Positions 56,135 through 64,000 of a stretch of 64,000 bases of DNA are shown here, in pieces. Position 1 is the stretch's first letter. Each line of letters opens with the position of its first letter. Source of the DNA: CAZMRF01 sp964568735. GTDB lineage: Bacteria; Acidobacteriota; Polarisedimenticolia; JACPZX01. The notes below the pieces were generated by a model. That model was not told the DNA's origin. It saw nothing but the letters and a program-made list of their open reading frames with translations, and ran no database searches. The stretch covers positions 85,661 to 149,660 of the forward strand of contig CAZMRF010000002.1 of the NCBI GenBank assembly GCA_964568735.1, read 5' to 3'. Both the position numbers and the translations under genes were made by a program.

Positions 56135-56269
56135 CTCGTGTCTAGGCATCCCGCGCTGCCAGAAACTTCTTGCCCAGGCTATCCCTTCGATGTATTTTTG
56201 TGGGTCGTTTCTCCGTCTCCGGCTTCGGGCGCGGGGGTCTGGTCTTCCTGGGCCCCGGGGGAGGCACCC

Positions 56270-59200
56270 GTGAACAAGCGGACGGTCATCCTTGCACTGT
56301 CGCTCGCGTCACTGTGCTGCAGCCTGGTCGCGGCGGCTCCCTTCGACGGCATCACGCTCTCCGCTGTCCCCGGCCCGGCTCCCGGGACCATCGCCCTGGA
56401 GTGGACCGGCGGGCAGCCCGACTTCACGATCTATCGTTCCGGCAGCGCCGATCAGGTCGCCGCACCGGGCCATGAGATCGGCCTCTCCCCCATCCGCGCC
56501 TTCACGGACGCTGCTCCAACGGGACCGATCGCCTACTACCTGATCACGAGCCCCTGCGTCTACGCCCCTCCCGAGATCTGTGACGGAGTCGACAACGACT
56601 GCAACGGGACGATCGATGGGCCCGGCAGCGAAGCTTCGTGCAGTCTTGCCCATGCCACTCCCGTCTGCGCGGCGGGAGCTTGCGCGATCGGCGCGTGCAA
56701 CTCCGGATTCGGGGATTGCAACGGAGGCGCCGCGGACGGCTGCGAGACCGACACGCACGTGGCGCAGAGCACCTCACCGGAGGGCTTGTGGGCCGGCGAT
56801 CCCGACCCGGATCAGGATTTGATGCCCGGCTACCTCCGGGTGCCTGCGATCACGAACTGCGGGGCCTGCGGCAGCGTCGATCCGTCCGCCTCCTGTAACA
56901 ACGGGAGCGCCTGCACGACGGATCTGTGCGTGCCGGTCGGATCGTCCGGCGCGCAGTCCGGCGTGTGCCGCCACTACGACCGAGCGCAGTGCGCAGAGGC
57001 CCGCTGCAGCACCGCCTCGCTGCCGCAGGGCACGCCCCTTCCTAGGGACCCCGCGTGCACCGGCATCGACTCCGACGGCGACGGGCTGCCCAATGCCTGG
57101 GAGACGGCGCAGACGAGCCCGTACTCCGGGCTGGGCAACCCCGTCGGCATCGACCTCGACTGCGACGGGGAGATCAGCGACACGGGCGGGGACATGATCT
57201 GGCACGAGCCCCCGGCCGGGCCCGCGGCGAAGGACATCTATCTCGAGTACGACGTCATGGAGCACCCTCCGGATCCCTGCACGGGCCCGGCGGACTGCCT
57301 CTTCGGAGAAGCCTGCCTCGGGAGCATGTGCACGGGCCACACCGACGCGCCGCTTCCGGAATCCATCACGGAGGTGGCCGAGGCCTTCGCCGCCGAGGGG
57401 GCCGCGCTGCACGTGGATCCGAACCACCAGGCGCTCGCGCACTCCGCCGTCGTGTACTTCCCCGTGCAGGGGCCGGACTCGTGCGCGTCTCCCGGCAACA
57501 CGAGCTTCTACGACATCAAACAGTCCAACTTCGACGAGCGGCGCAGTTTTGGGTATCACTACTTCATTTTCGGACACCAGAGCTGCGCTGAAGGCAACGC
57601 CGCGACGCTGGACGCCTCGGGGATTGCGGAGGTGCAGGGCAACGACGCCATCGTGACGCTCGCCCCCTTCGATTTCACCTACACGGGCAGCGCCTCGCAG
57701 ATTGCGACGAAGAGGCTGAGGCAGGAGTCGGGAGCCACCATGCACGAGCTGGGGCACAACCTCGGCCTGCACCACGGAGGCGCCACCGATCCCAATGCCT
57801 CGGATCCCAACTCCTCCACCGCCGACACGAACCAGAAGCCGAACCACGTCAGCAGCATGAACTACTCGTACCAGTTCGTGGGTATCCAGCGAGCCACAGG
57901 ACCCGGAACGATTGCTCCGCTCGACCCGAACATCCCCCGGCGCGTCGACTACTCCCACGGCGTGCTCGACGCACTCGACGAGGGCGCTCTGGACGAGAGT
58001 GAGGGAATGGGGATCTCTCCGCCCCCGTTCGACCGTGACATCGTGCGCTACTTCTGCCCCGGCTCGGGGGGCCCGGTCATGGCGCCCGGGCAGGGGCCGG
58101 TGGACTGGAACTGCGACGGCGTCATGAGCGCGCCGGTCAGCGACGACCTCAACGACAGCGCCACGTTCGAGGCACTTGAGGACAGCGATGAGTGGGCAAG
58201 CCTCGACTTCACCTTCCAGTGCCAGCCGACCCTCGCCGACGGGGCCCAGCCGCCGCCTGGCGTCGCACGCGACGAGTTGACGGTCGGGCAGGCCGTGAGC
58301 CGGCGGCTCCTCGCGGATGCCACCGCCTACTGCGACCCGGGCTTCGACGACTGCGACGGCAACCCGACCAACGGCTGCGAGACGCCCATCCTCGACGACA
58401 CGGACAACTGCGGGGGGTGCGGGCAGAGCTGCTCGGCCAGCCACCTGAACCCCTCCTGCTACCTGGGGACCTGCAACGGCACCTGCGATCCCGGCTTCGC
58501 CGACTGCAACGGCGACAAGCGCGGCGATGGCTGCGAGATCGACCTCCCCACCGACCTGGCCAACTGCGGGGCCTGCGGGCGATCCTGCGCGGGTGTCGGA
58601 GACTCCTGCCAGGGGGGCGAGTGCCGCTGCGGTCCAGGCGGAGCCTGCGATGCTCTCTTCTGCACGCTGGGGGCGATGTGCGCCGGCGGGAGCTGTTCGG
58701 GCGGCGCGCCGCGGGACTGCAGCACGGGAGAGGCCTGCTCCACCGGCTCGTGCGACGAAGCCACGAACCAGTGCGAAGCGACCTGCACGACCCTGCCCTG
58801 CTGGACGACGCCCGTGGGAGGAGGAACGGGATCGGCCCCGGCCCACGACTCCTCCTTCAATCCCTCGGAGGGGCACTCGTACGTCGCGAAGGGAACGAAG
58901 CTCTACGCCTTCCGCAACGGCACGGGGAGCGGCGGCCCCGCAGGCAGCATCAAGTGGGAATGGGACGCTCCATCCACGCTGGACAACTTCCCCAATCCCG
59001 TGATCCTCAGTACTGCTCCGTCCGGCCCCGTTTACATCTTCGTCACCGCCGCCGACGGCTATCTCTACAAGATCGACGGATCGGACGGGTCACCCTCCGC
59101 ATCGGTGAACACGCGAAGGCCCTCATGCGCCACGGACAAGCTGCTCGCGACGCCGGCCGTCCAGCTCTACATGGTCTCCGATTCGAGCTTCAAGAGTGAG

Positions 59201-61459
59201 GTGGACTCTCATCCGGGTCACCAGGGCGACGACGTCGTGGTCGTCGTCACGCGCAACGGGTGCGGCGACCTGACGCGCAACACGATCAAGGCCTACTGGG
59301 CGAGCAACCTCAGCGCGAAGTGGACCTTCAACGCGACCGGCTCCAAGCTGATCGACTTCGGTTCGGACGGTTGTGCCCTCGACTACGGCACGAACACGCT
59401 CTATTGCGGCACCGATCTTCCCGCCGGCCGCAACCAGAACACACTGTGGGCCATCGACACGACCACGGGCGGGCTTCGCTGGTCCTACAACGCCGGGGCC
59501 ATCCGCAACCGGCCGATCCTCAAGACCGGCCCCTCCGGCCTGAGGCTCTACGTCGCCAACGCCGCAGGAACGCTGCAGGCCTATGCCCCCCAGGGCGACG
59601 GGGCCGGATCCGGCCTGCCTCTCTGGACGCAGCCCGTGGCCCTGCCCGGACCCGTCATCCAGAATCTCTGGACCGAGAAGCAACCCGGGCCAACCAGTCA
59701 CCCGATCGTCGTCGTGGATGAGACGGGGCAGGTGAGCGGGATCGCGGACGCGGGGGCGCGGGGCGTTCTCGCCTGGAGAGCGTCACCCCCCGCGGGCGGC
59801 CGATACATCTCCATGCCGGCCGTGATGGGGCCCAAGGGCAAGGTCTTCGTGGGCCGTGACGACGGAATGGTCGAGCAGCTCGACGCCTCCACCGGGCAAT
59901 CCGAGGCCGTGGTGATCGTCGCCGGCCCCGGCGACCCTGCGGTCTACGACCCGTCGCTCGACCCCGACTCTTCCTCGGGAGGGGACCGCTTGACCGTGGC
60001 CAGCGGCATCACGGCCGCCGGAAGCATGGTCTCGCGCTTCTGCGTCCCGTGGGGAAGCGCCTCCGGTGCGTGCACATCGCCGGCCGACTGCGCCGGGTGG
60101 AACGGGCCCTGCGCGCAGGGGTTGTGCGACCTTGCGTCGGGCGCCTGCTACTCCGAGCCGCTCCCCGGTGGGCTCCCGTGCGCCGACCCGACGTCGACGT
60201 GCAGCGACGGCAACAGCGTCTGCGTCAGCGGCGCCTGCGTGGCTTCTGGATACTCGGCCTGCCCCTGCGAGAGCCCGGGTGATCGCGCCTGTCCGACCGG
60301 AATGACGTGCTGCGGATCCACGACGGGATGCACCGACTTGAACGCCGATCCGGGCAACTGCGGAGGCTGCGGGAACGCCTGCGGCCCGGGGATGGCGTGC
60401 ACATCGGGAGTTTGCAAGAGGAGCACGGCCAACTGCCCGGCGGGCATCACGCTGGCAGACACTCTCTTCAATGTCGGAAACTTCATGTCGGGCGCAGACT
60501 CGATCGCGTACGAGCGGACGCCGCTTGGGGTCTGCTCGGCCTACGTCGCCACCTATGCCACGACCGGGCCCAGCAGCCTCAAGAAGGTCGACCCCTTCGG
60601 CGGTGTCACACAAGCGACCCTCCTGAGCCCGGACCAAGCGCCGCTGCACGGAGTCGACGTGGTGCGGGAGGGGGATCTCGTCTTCGCGACGATGGTGAAC
60701 CGGCCGCCCGGACAGTTCCCGCTCGCCACACCGGGGATGGCGACCGGAAGCGTCTCCTCCGGCTCGCTCGGCGCAGCCACGACGGCCCAGCCGACCTCCT
60801 CCACGATCCCGTTCAGCGACCCGCGCTTCGACACGGGGCCCGTGGGTCCGGCCTTGGATTATTTGATCGACCCGAACAATCCCGGAGCGAGGAGGGTCTA
60901 CCTCGGGAACTGGGTGGCGAACGGGGACCTGTACCTGATCGGCAGGAGCTGCCCGATCTGCCCCTGGATCGCCACGCCCGTCTCGCACTTCAGCAACCCG
61001 ACGGGATCGAGGATCACCGCCATCGCCTTCGAGGAGGTGAAGGTCCCCGGGCCCGTGACGGTGAAGCACCGCCATCTCTTCGTCGGGCACGGCTCGACGC
61101 TCAGCATCCTGGACCTGGACGCCGATCAGCAGACGGACGTCGATCTCTCCCAGCCGCCGCCGGGCGCCTCCCGCATCTTCAGCCTCACGGTGGATCCCTG
61201 GTACGGGGACGTCTACATGGAGGTGGACGCCGTCGGGTCACCCGGAACGAACCGGCTGCTCATGGTCCGTGAGGACGACCATTCGATCCGCAATCTCTAC
61301 GACGCGCACGTCGATCTGAGAGTGGTTCCTCCTGCCCCTCAGAGCTTCCCGGACCAGGGCCGGATCTGCGCCTCGTCGGGGGCGATCCTCGAGCGCCTGG
61401 TGCCGAACGCCTTCCCTGGGAGCCAGCCCGCCTTCATGGACATCCTCCTCGTCCCCTAG
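56270..61459 (+). CDS. giant secreted metzincin-like protein, paralog of the preceding gene
   Basis: A 1729-aa exported protein sharing the architecture of its neighbour. Signal peptide ~1-24, fibronectin-like strand, MopE-like D-N-D-C-N-G motif (~104-120), zinc motif H-E-L-G-H-N-L-G-L-H-H at 492-502 with S-S-M-N-Y, Cys-repeat modules, and a PQQ-like propeller (~865-1260). It continues with an extra Cys-rich block (~1265-1390, with a Stig1-like C-C-G ... N-C-G-G-C-G-N-A-C pattern) and a second propeller-like domain to the end. GTG 56270 is chosen over the upstream ATG 56129 because GGGAGG lies close by and a signal peptide starts there. It probably arose by tandem duplication and tail extension. 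Confidence 0.8.
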   Translation: MNKRTVILALSLASLCCSLVAAAPFDGITLSAVPGPAPGTIALEWTGGQPDFTIYRSGSADQVAAPGHEIGLSPIRAFTDAAPTGPIAYYLITSPCVYAPPEICDGVDNDCNGTIDGPGSEASCSLAHATPVCAAGACAIGACNSGFGDCNGGAADGCETDTHVAQSTSPEGLWAGDPDPDQDLMPGYLRVPAITNCGACGSVDPSASCNNGSACTTDLCVPVGSSGAQSGVCRHYDRAQCAEARCSTASLPQGTPLPRDPACTGIDSDGDGLPNAWETAQTSPYSGLGNPVGIDLDCDGEISDTGGDMIWHEPPAGPAAKDIYLEYDVMEHPPDPCTGPADCLFGEACLGSMCTGHTDAPLPESITEVAEAFAAEGAALHVDPNHQALAHSAVVYFPVQGPDSCASPGNTSFYDIKQSNFDERRSFGYHYFIFGHQSCAEGNAATLDASGIAEVQGNDAIVTLAPFDFTYTGSASQIATKRLRQESGATMHELGHNLGLHHGGATDPNASDPNSSTADTNQKPNHVSSMNYSYQFVGIQRATGPGTIAPLDPNIPRRVDYSHGVLDALDEGALDESEGMGISPPPFDRDIVRYFCPGSGGPVMAPGQGPVDWNCDGVMSAPVSDDLNDSATFEALEDSDEWASLDFTFQCQPTLADGAQPPPGVARDELTVGQAVSRRLLADATAYCDPGFDDCDGNPTNGCETPILDDTDNCGGCGQSCSASHLNPSCYLGTCNGTCDPGFADCNGDKRGDGCEIDLPTDLANCGACGRSCAGVGDSCQGGECRCGPGGACDALFCTLGAMCAGGSCSGGAPRDCSTGEACSTGSCDEATNQCEATCTTLPCWTTPVGGGTGSAPAHDSSFNPSEGHSYVAKGTKLYAFRNGTGSGGPAGSIKWEWDAPSTLDNFPNPVILSTAPSGPVYIFVTAADGYLYKIDGSDGSPSASVNTRRPSCATDKLLATPAVQLYMVSDSSFKSEVDSHPGHQGDDVVVVVTRNGCGDLTRNTIKAYWASNLSAKWTFNATGSKLIDFGSDGCALDYGTNTLYCGTDLPAGRNQNTLWAIDTTTGGLRWSYNAGAIRNRPILKTGPSGLRLYVANAAGTLQAYAPQGDGAGSGLPLWTQPVALPGPVIQNLWTEKQPGPTSHPIVVVDETGQVSGIADAGARGVLAWRASPPAGGRYISMPAVMGPKGKVFVGRDDGMVEQLDASTGQSEAVVIVAGPGDPAVYDPSLDPDSSSGGDRLTVASGITAAGSMVSRFCVPWGSASGACTSPADCAGWNGPCAQGLCDLASGACYSEPLPGGLPCADPTSTCSDGNSVCVSGACVASGYSACPCESPGDRACPTGMTCCGSTTGCTDLNADPGNCGGCGNACGPGMACTSGVCKRSTANCPAGITLADTLFNVGNFMSGADSIAYERTPLGVCSAYVATYATTGPSSLKKVDPFGGVTQATLLSPDQAPLHGVDVVREGDLVFATMVNRPPGQFPLATPGMATGSVSSGSLGAATTAQPTSSTIPFSDPRFDTGPVGPALDYLIDPNNPGARRVYLGNWVANGDLYLIGRSCPICPWIATPVSHFSNPTGSRITAIAFEEVKVPGPVTVKHRHLFVGHGSTLSILDLDADQQTDVDLSQPPPGASRIFSLTVDPWYGDVYMEVDAVGSPGTNRLLMVREDDHSIRNLYDAHVDLRVVPPAPQSFPDQGRICASSGAILERLVPNAFPGSQPAFMDILLVP

Positions 61460-61542
61460 GGAATCGCCGAGGTCGGCTGGCGGCTCGGCGCCTTTCCGCT
61501 GCTGCGTGCTCGCTGGCGCGCTCCGTCAGCGCCATCACGCGG

Positions 61543-62973
61543 CTATTCCTGATCGTTGCCGATATAGCCGAGGGACTCCAGCGCCTTCCGCTCCTCCTCG
61601 CTCATCGCGGTCGTACCCGGCTCCGCGAGCGTCTGGAGGTATGGGTGCTTCGCGCAGGCGTCGCGCATGTCCTGCAAGCGGCGCCGCAGATCCGCGCGTA
61701 CCGGCGCCATGCCTTCCCGGTGGACGAGATTCGATTCCTCACCGGGATCGTCCCCGAGATCGTACAGCTCCTCGCGCCCGGGGCTCCCGGTGATGTAGCT
61801 GTGATCGAGCGTGATCACCTTCCAGACGTTGCCGTCCGTCGCGTAGACCTCACGCTCTCGATCCGCGTCTTCGAGGACGATCGCGCCCTGATAGGGATCG
61901 GCCGGGGGGATTCCGAGCAGATCGAAGAGCGTCGGGTAGACGTCGATGAGGCTCACGGGAGCCCGGACCGGTTTCGGCTCCCGTAGCAACCCGGGCACCG
62001 CGATGATCAGGGGGACCCTGAGCACGTTGTTGTAGAACGCGTCGTTTCCGTGGAAGAGCGCTCCGTGCTCCATGAACTGCTCGCCATGATCGGCCGTGAC
62101 GACGATGATCGTCTTCTCGAGAAGCCCTTCGTTCCTCAAATGATCAATGAGCAGCCCGATCTGCTCGTCGGTCCTGCTCAGCTCGCGATCGTAGACCTCC
62201 AGCAGCCAGTCGATGTCGCTGCTCGTGAGCCTCCCTTCCGGGCCCAGGACCCTGTTGAGATGATAGTAGGAGTCCTCGCGGGACATGCCTTTGACCTCGA
62301 ACAACGCGCTGTCGTCGTCGAGTCGATCGAGGTCGACCACGGAGAATATCCGCTCCGGATCGTAGTAATCGTGAAGGTCGATGAGGTGCAGGTAGAGGTG
62401 GAATCGATCCTCGCGATGCTTCGTGATGAACTCGCGGGCGCGCGAGACGAGCGACGCATCGGAGCGATCGGTCCAGATCAGCTCATCGACCCCCTGTCCG
62501 TATCCGGCCATCTCCGAGACCCACCCGATCGTCGTGATCATCCCCGTCACGAACCCGTTCGCCCGGAAGACCTCGCTGGCGAGCAGGTAGGCGTCATGCA
62601 GGACCGAGAAGGCGTACTGGTCATTCGGAGGGCGGTCGATCCGGTGGACGACGGGAAGGGTCCCGGTGAAGAGCGAGGCGACCGCCGGAACCGTCCAGGT
62701 CGACGTGCTGTAGGCGTTCTCGTAGACGTACGCGCTGCCGGCCAGCCGGTCGATGTTCGGAGAGGTCCCGCCGGCGTGACCGTAGACACCGAGACGATCG
62801 CTGCGGAGCGCGTCGACCAGGATGACGATGACGTTGCGAGGAGGTTCGACCTTCGGGGCGCAGGCGGAGAGGAACGCGGAAGCGAGCACGGCTGCGACCG
62901 CACGGGCCCGGCCCAGGCGCCCGTTGACGCGCCGCTCCGCCGATTGCCGGCCCGGCCCTTCACAGCCCGACAT
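61543..62973 (-). CDS. sulfatase-fold lipoprotein without the formylglycine motif
   Basis: A 476-aa alkaline-phosphatase-superfamily enzyme exported as a lipoprotein (lipobox L-S-A-C, Cys38). Metal Asp54 is in V-D-A-L-R-S-D and the second site in T-A-D-H-G-E. The sulfatase signature would be C/S-x-P-x-R, but here it is T-V-P-A-V with Thr94 in the nucleophile position. The enzyme is therefore more likely a phosphodiesterase or phosphotransferase than a true sulfatase. A GGGAGA ribosome binding site precedes the ATG. It is convergent with the giant paralog. Confidence 0.85.
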   Translation of the reverse strand: MSGCEGPGRQSAERRVNGRLGRARAVAAVLASAFLSACAPKVEPPRNVIVILVDALRSDRLGVYGHAGGTSPNIDRLAGSAYVYENAYSTSTWTVPAVASLFTGTLPVVHRIDRPPNDQYAFSVLHDAYLLASEVFRANGFVTGMITTIGWVSEMAGYGQGVDELIWTDRSDASLVSRAREFITKHREDRFHLYLHLIDLHDYYDPERIFSVVDLDRLDDDSALFEVKGMSREDSYYHLNRVLGPEGRLTSSDIDWLLEVYDRELSRTDEQIGLLIDHLRNEGLLEKTIIVVTADHGEQFMEHGALFHGNDAFYNNVLRVPLIIAVPGLLREPKPVRAPVSLIDVYPTLFDLLGIPPADPYQGAIVLEDADREREVYATDGNVWKVITLDHSYITGSPGREELYDLGDDPGEESNLVHREGMAPVRADLRRRLQDMRDACAKHPYLQTLAEPGTTAMSEEERKALESLGYIGNDQE

Positions 62974-63062
62974 CGATCTCCCTCCCCCCCGTACGCGTGG
63001 CAGGCGAGCCGCATGGTGCTGCGCCCGGGCGGCGAACGCTCAAAGTGGTTCGAAAGGCGCAC

Positions 63063-63695
63063 TCACCCCAGCGGTTTGCCACACTCGGGGCAGAAGCGGG
63101 GGGCTCCCTCGGGCTCGGCTCCGCACGCGGCGCACTTCTTCTTCGTCAGGTAGGGCGCGCCGCACTCCCCGCAAAACTTGCCACCCCCGGCCTTCGCGCC
63201 GCACTTCGGGCAGAGCGCACCCGTGGCCGCGGACAGATCCCGCCCCGCCGTCCAGTCCACCTCACGGGCCTTCTCGATGACCTGAGCCTTCGCGGCCGAG
63301 GCCTGCGCGGCGGCGATCTCCTCGGTCATGTCGGGCGCGCACGTCTCGCAGAGCCCCGCCTTCTTGTTGAAGCAGACCGGCTCGCAGACCCACTGGCCGC
63401 AGCGCGTGCAATGCTTGAAGAGCGGCGCGATCTCCGCGACCGCCGCCTCGAGTGCGGTGTCGTGGGCGGCGCCACCGACCGCGCGCTGCACTTCATAGGA
63501 GCCCGCCGCCGCCCGTCCGAAGATCCCGCCCAGAAGGCTTCCCGCCACGCGGGCCGCGGAGGCCACCATGCCGATACTGGAGATGCGAAACGTCGACATG
63601 TAGCCGCCCTGGCATTTCTGACAGAAGAACTTGAACTGGAATCCTCGATCGGTCGAGAGATCCTGGTGGTTCCCGGTGAACGGGATCGCTGGCAT
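63063..63695 (-). CDS. zinc-ribbon protein, treble double-Cys type
   Basis: A 210-aa protein with several CxxC pairs. It has F-C-Q-K-C near the N-terminus, a middle C-T-R-C/C-E-T-C cluster, and a C-terminal tandem of zinc ribbons (C-P-K-C, C-G-E-C, C-A-A-C, C-P-E-C) separated by short loops. The Ala/Glu-rich middle is helical, and a Gly/Ala-rich stretch near residue ~45-65 may associate with membrane. ATG 63695 has AGGAG 9 bp upstream; an upstream in-frame ATG at 63731 lacks one. The function of such ribbon proteins is generally unknown; structural or RNA/protein scaffolding is likely. Confidence 0.75.
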   Translation of the reverse strand: MPAIPFTGNHQDLSTDRGFQFKFFCQKCQGGYMSTFRISSIGMVASAARVAGSLLGGIFGRAAAGSYEVQRAVGGAAHDTALEAAVAEIAPLFKHCTRCGQWVCEPVCFNKKAGLCETCAPDMTEEIAAAQASAAKAQVIEKAREVDWTAGRDLSAATGALCPKCGAKAGGGKFCGECGAPYLTKKKCAACGAEPEGAPRFCPECGKPLG

Positions 63696-63768
63696 GGCGT
63701 CGCTCTCCTGAGTGGATCCTGGCCTGCGCACATTCTATCGCCGCCCGACCTATCCCCCCAGATGCCAC

Positions 63769-63827
63769 GTGGCCCTAACGCAAAAACCTCCCGGCCGCCT
63801 TGGGGGGCCACCGGGAGGTTCATGAGG
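63769..63827 (-). repeat. hairpin repeat element, copy 2
   Basis: Same layout as 56079-56134: GGCCCTAAC, A-run, CCTCCCG, loop, CCGGGAGGTT, CATGAGG. The copies agree closely outside the loop. On the minus strand the T-run follows the stem. The bases immediately right of it (TGGTAGCGGGGGCA) look, on the minus strand, like a tRNA acceptor 3' end. Confidence 0.75.
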
Positions 63828-63919
63828 ACTTGGTAGCGGGGGCACCACTCGGGCTCCCGCACCAGCATCCGCCGGCAGGGAGAGCCCTCACCCTCTCCGA
63901 AAGGTCGGGACCGCCGGGT

Positions 63920-63957
63920 TTGACGTCATGACCAGATATGACTATGATAGGGTCATG
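63920..63957 (+). promoter_or_regulatory. promoter/operator of the Phd-type gene
   Basis: TTGACG (63920-63925), a 17-bp spacer and TATGAT (63943-63948). The inverted half-sites CATGACC (63927-63933) and GGTCATG (63951-63957) span the -10 and the ATG. Transcription would begin at about the start codon, so the mRNA may be leaderless. Confidence 0.6.
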
Positions 63958-64000
63958 AAGACGGTCAAGATCGCCGAGCTGAAGGCCCGCCTCAGCGAGC
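63955..64000 (+). CDS. Phd/YefM-type antitoxin, 3' truncated
   Basis: Only the first 15 codons are in the window. They read M-K-T-V-K-I-A-E-L-K-A-R-L-S-E, a strong match to the N-terminus of Phd-family antitoxins, in which this segment forms the DNA-binding strand and first helix. A toxin of the Doc, RelE or PIN type is expected just beyond the right edge. Confidence 0.6.
   Translation, partial: MKTVKIAELKARLSE

Noticed and set aside
63828..63907. Possible tRNA gene on the minus strand ending in CTACCA
   Set aside because: The 3'-end-like bases have no matching 5' acceptor strand, D-arm or T-loop upstream. At most it is a remnant.

Overview
The window is a GC-rich bacterial chromosome segment with long intact genes, tight operons and frequent GTG/TTG starts. 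No rRNA, tRNA, CRISPR array, transposase or phage gene was seen. The gene mix suggests a soil- or sediment-type member of Acidobacteriota or a neighbouring lineage such as Myxococcota or Eisenbacteria. Pointers are a PD40 propeller protein, a D-aminoacylase-like amidohydrolase, an S9 peptidase, an alkaline-phosphatase/TPR fusion and huge Cys-rich secreted metalloproteases with MopE-like motifs. This placement is inferred from protein content only.

Layout. 1-9 kb: a truncated propeller protein, a D-aminoacylase-like protein lacking its usual metal ligands, a secreted trypsin-like protease, a zinc alcohol dehydrogenase and a large M16 peptidase. 9.2-15.9 kb: a four-gene signalling operon (CHASE3-PAS histidine kinase, CheY-like regulator, REC-PAS-GGDEF-EAL protein, hybrid kinase). 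15.8-24.1 kb: a complete Kdp potassium system. kdpFABC with an extra 27-aa membrane ORF runs leftward and kdpDE runs rightward from the same gap. 24.3-27.3 kb: a phosphodiesterase-TPR fusion with an SPFH-like N-terminus.

27.4-29.7 kb holds what I consider the most interesting locus, a three-gene MNIO (DUF692) RiPP operon. It encodes a Tat-type exported precursor with 20 cysteines in six C-x5-C-x5-C repeats, a DUF692 oxidative maturase and its DUF2063 partner. The promoter has a 19-bp spacer with a centred palindrome, the geometry of MerR-type metal-responsive promoters. The likely product is a metal-binding (bufferin-like) peptide with an unusual repeat core.

29.9-41.2 kb: S9 peptidase, bactofilin, MBOAT-like and GT-C membrane proteins, a VapBC pair with an operator between -35 and -10, a B12-binding radical SAM protein, a gene remnant and an alpha/beta hydrolase. 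41.3-46.1 kb is accessory: a nucleotidyltransferase/small-protein pair that looks like a toxin-antitoxin, a STAND-like ATPase, a tandem SagB-type oxidoreductase with a conserved-looking small upstream ORF, and a secreted protein of eight 31-residue two-Cys repeats divergent from a helix-turn-helix regulator.

47-64 kb: a 1131-aa secreted M19-like protein with Cys-rich N-terminal repeats, DoxX and BtuF-like proteins, two tandem paralogous metzincin/MopE/PQQ-propeller proteins of 1247 and 1729 aa, a sulfatase-fold lipoprotein, a zinc-ribbon protein, and the start of a Phd-type antitoxin at the right edge. Two copies of a hairpin element flank the second giant paralog and the genes after it.
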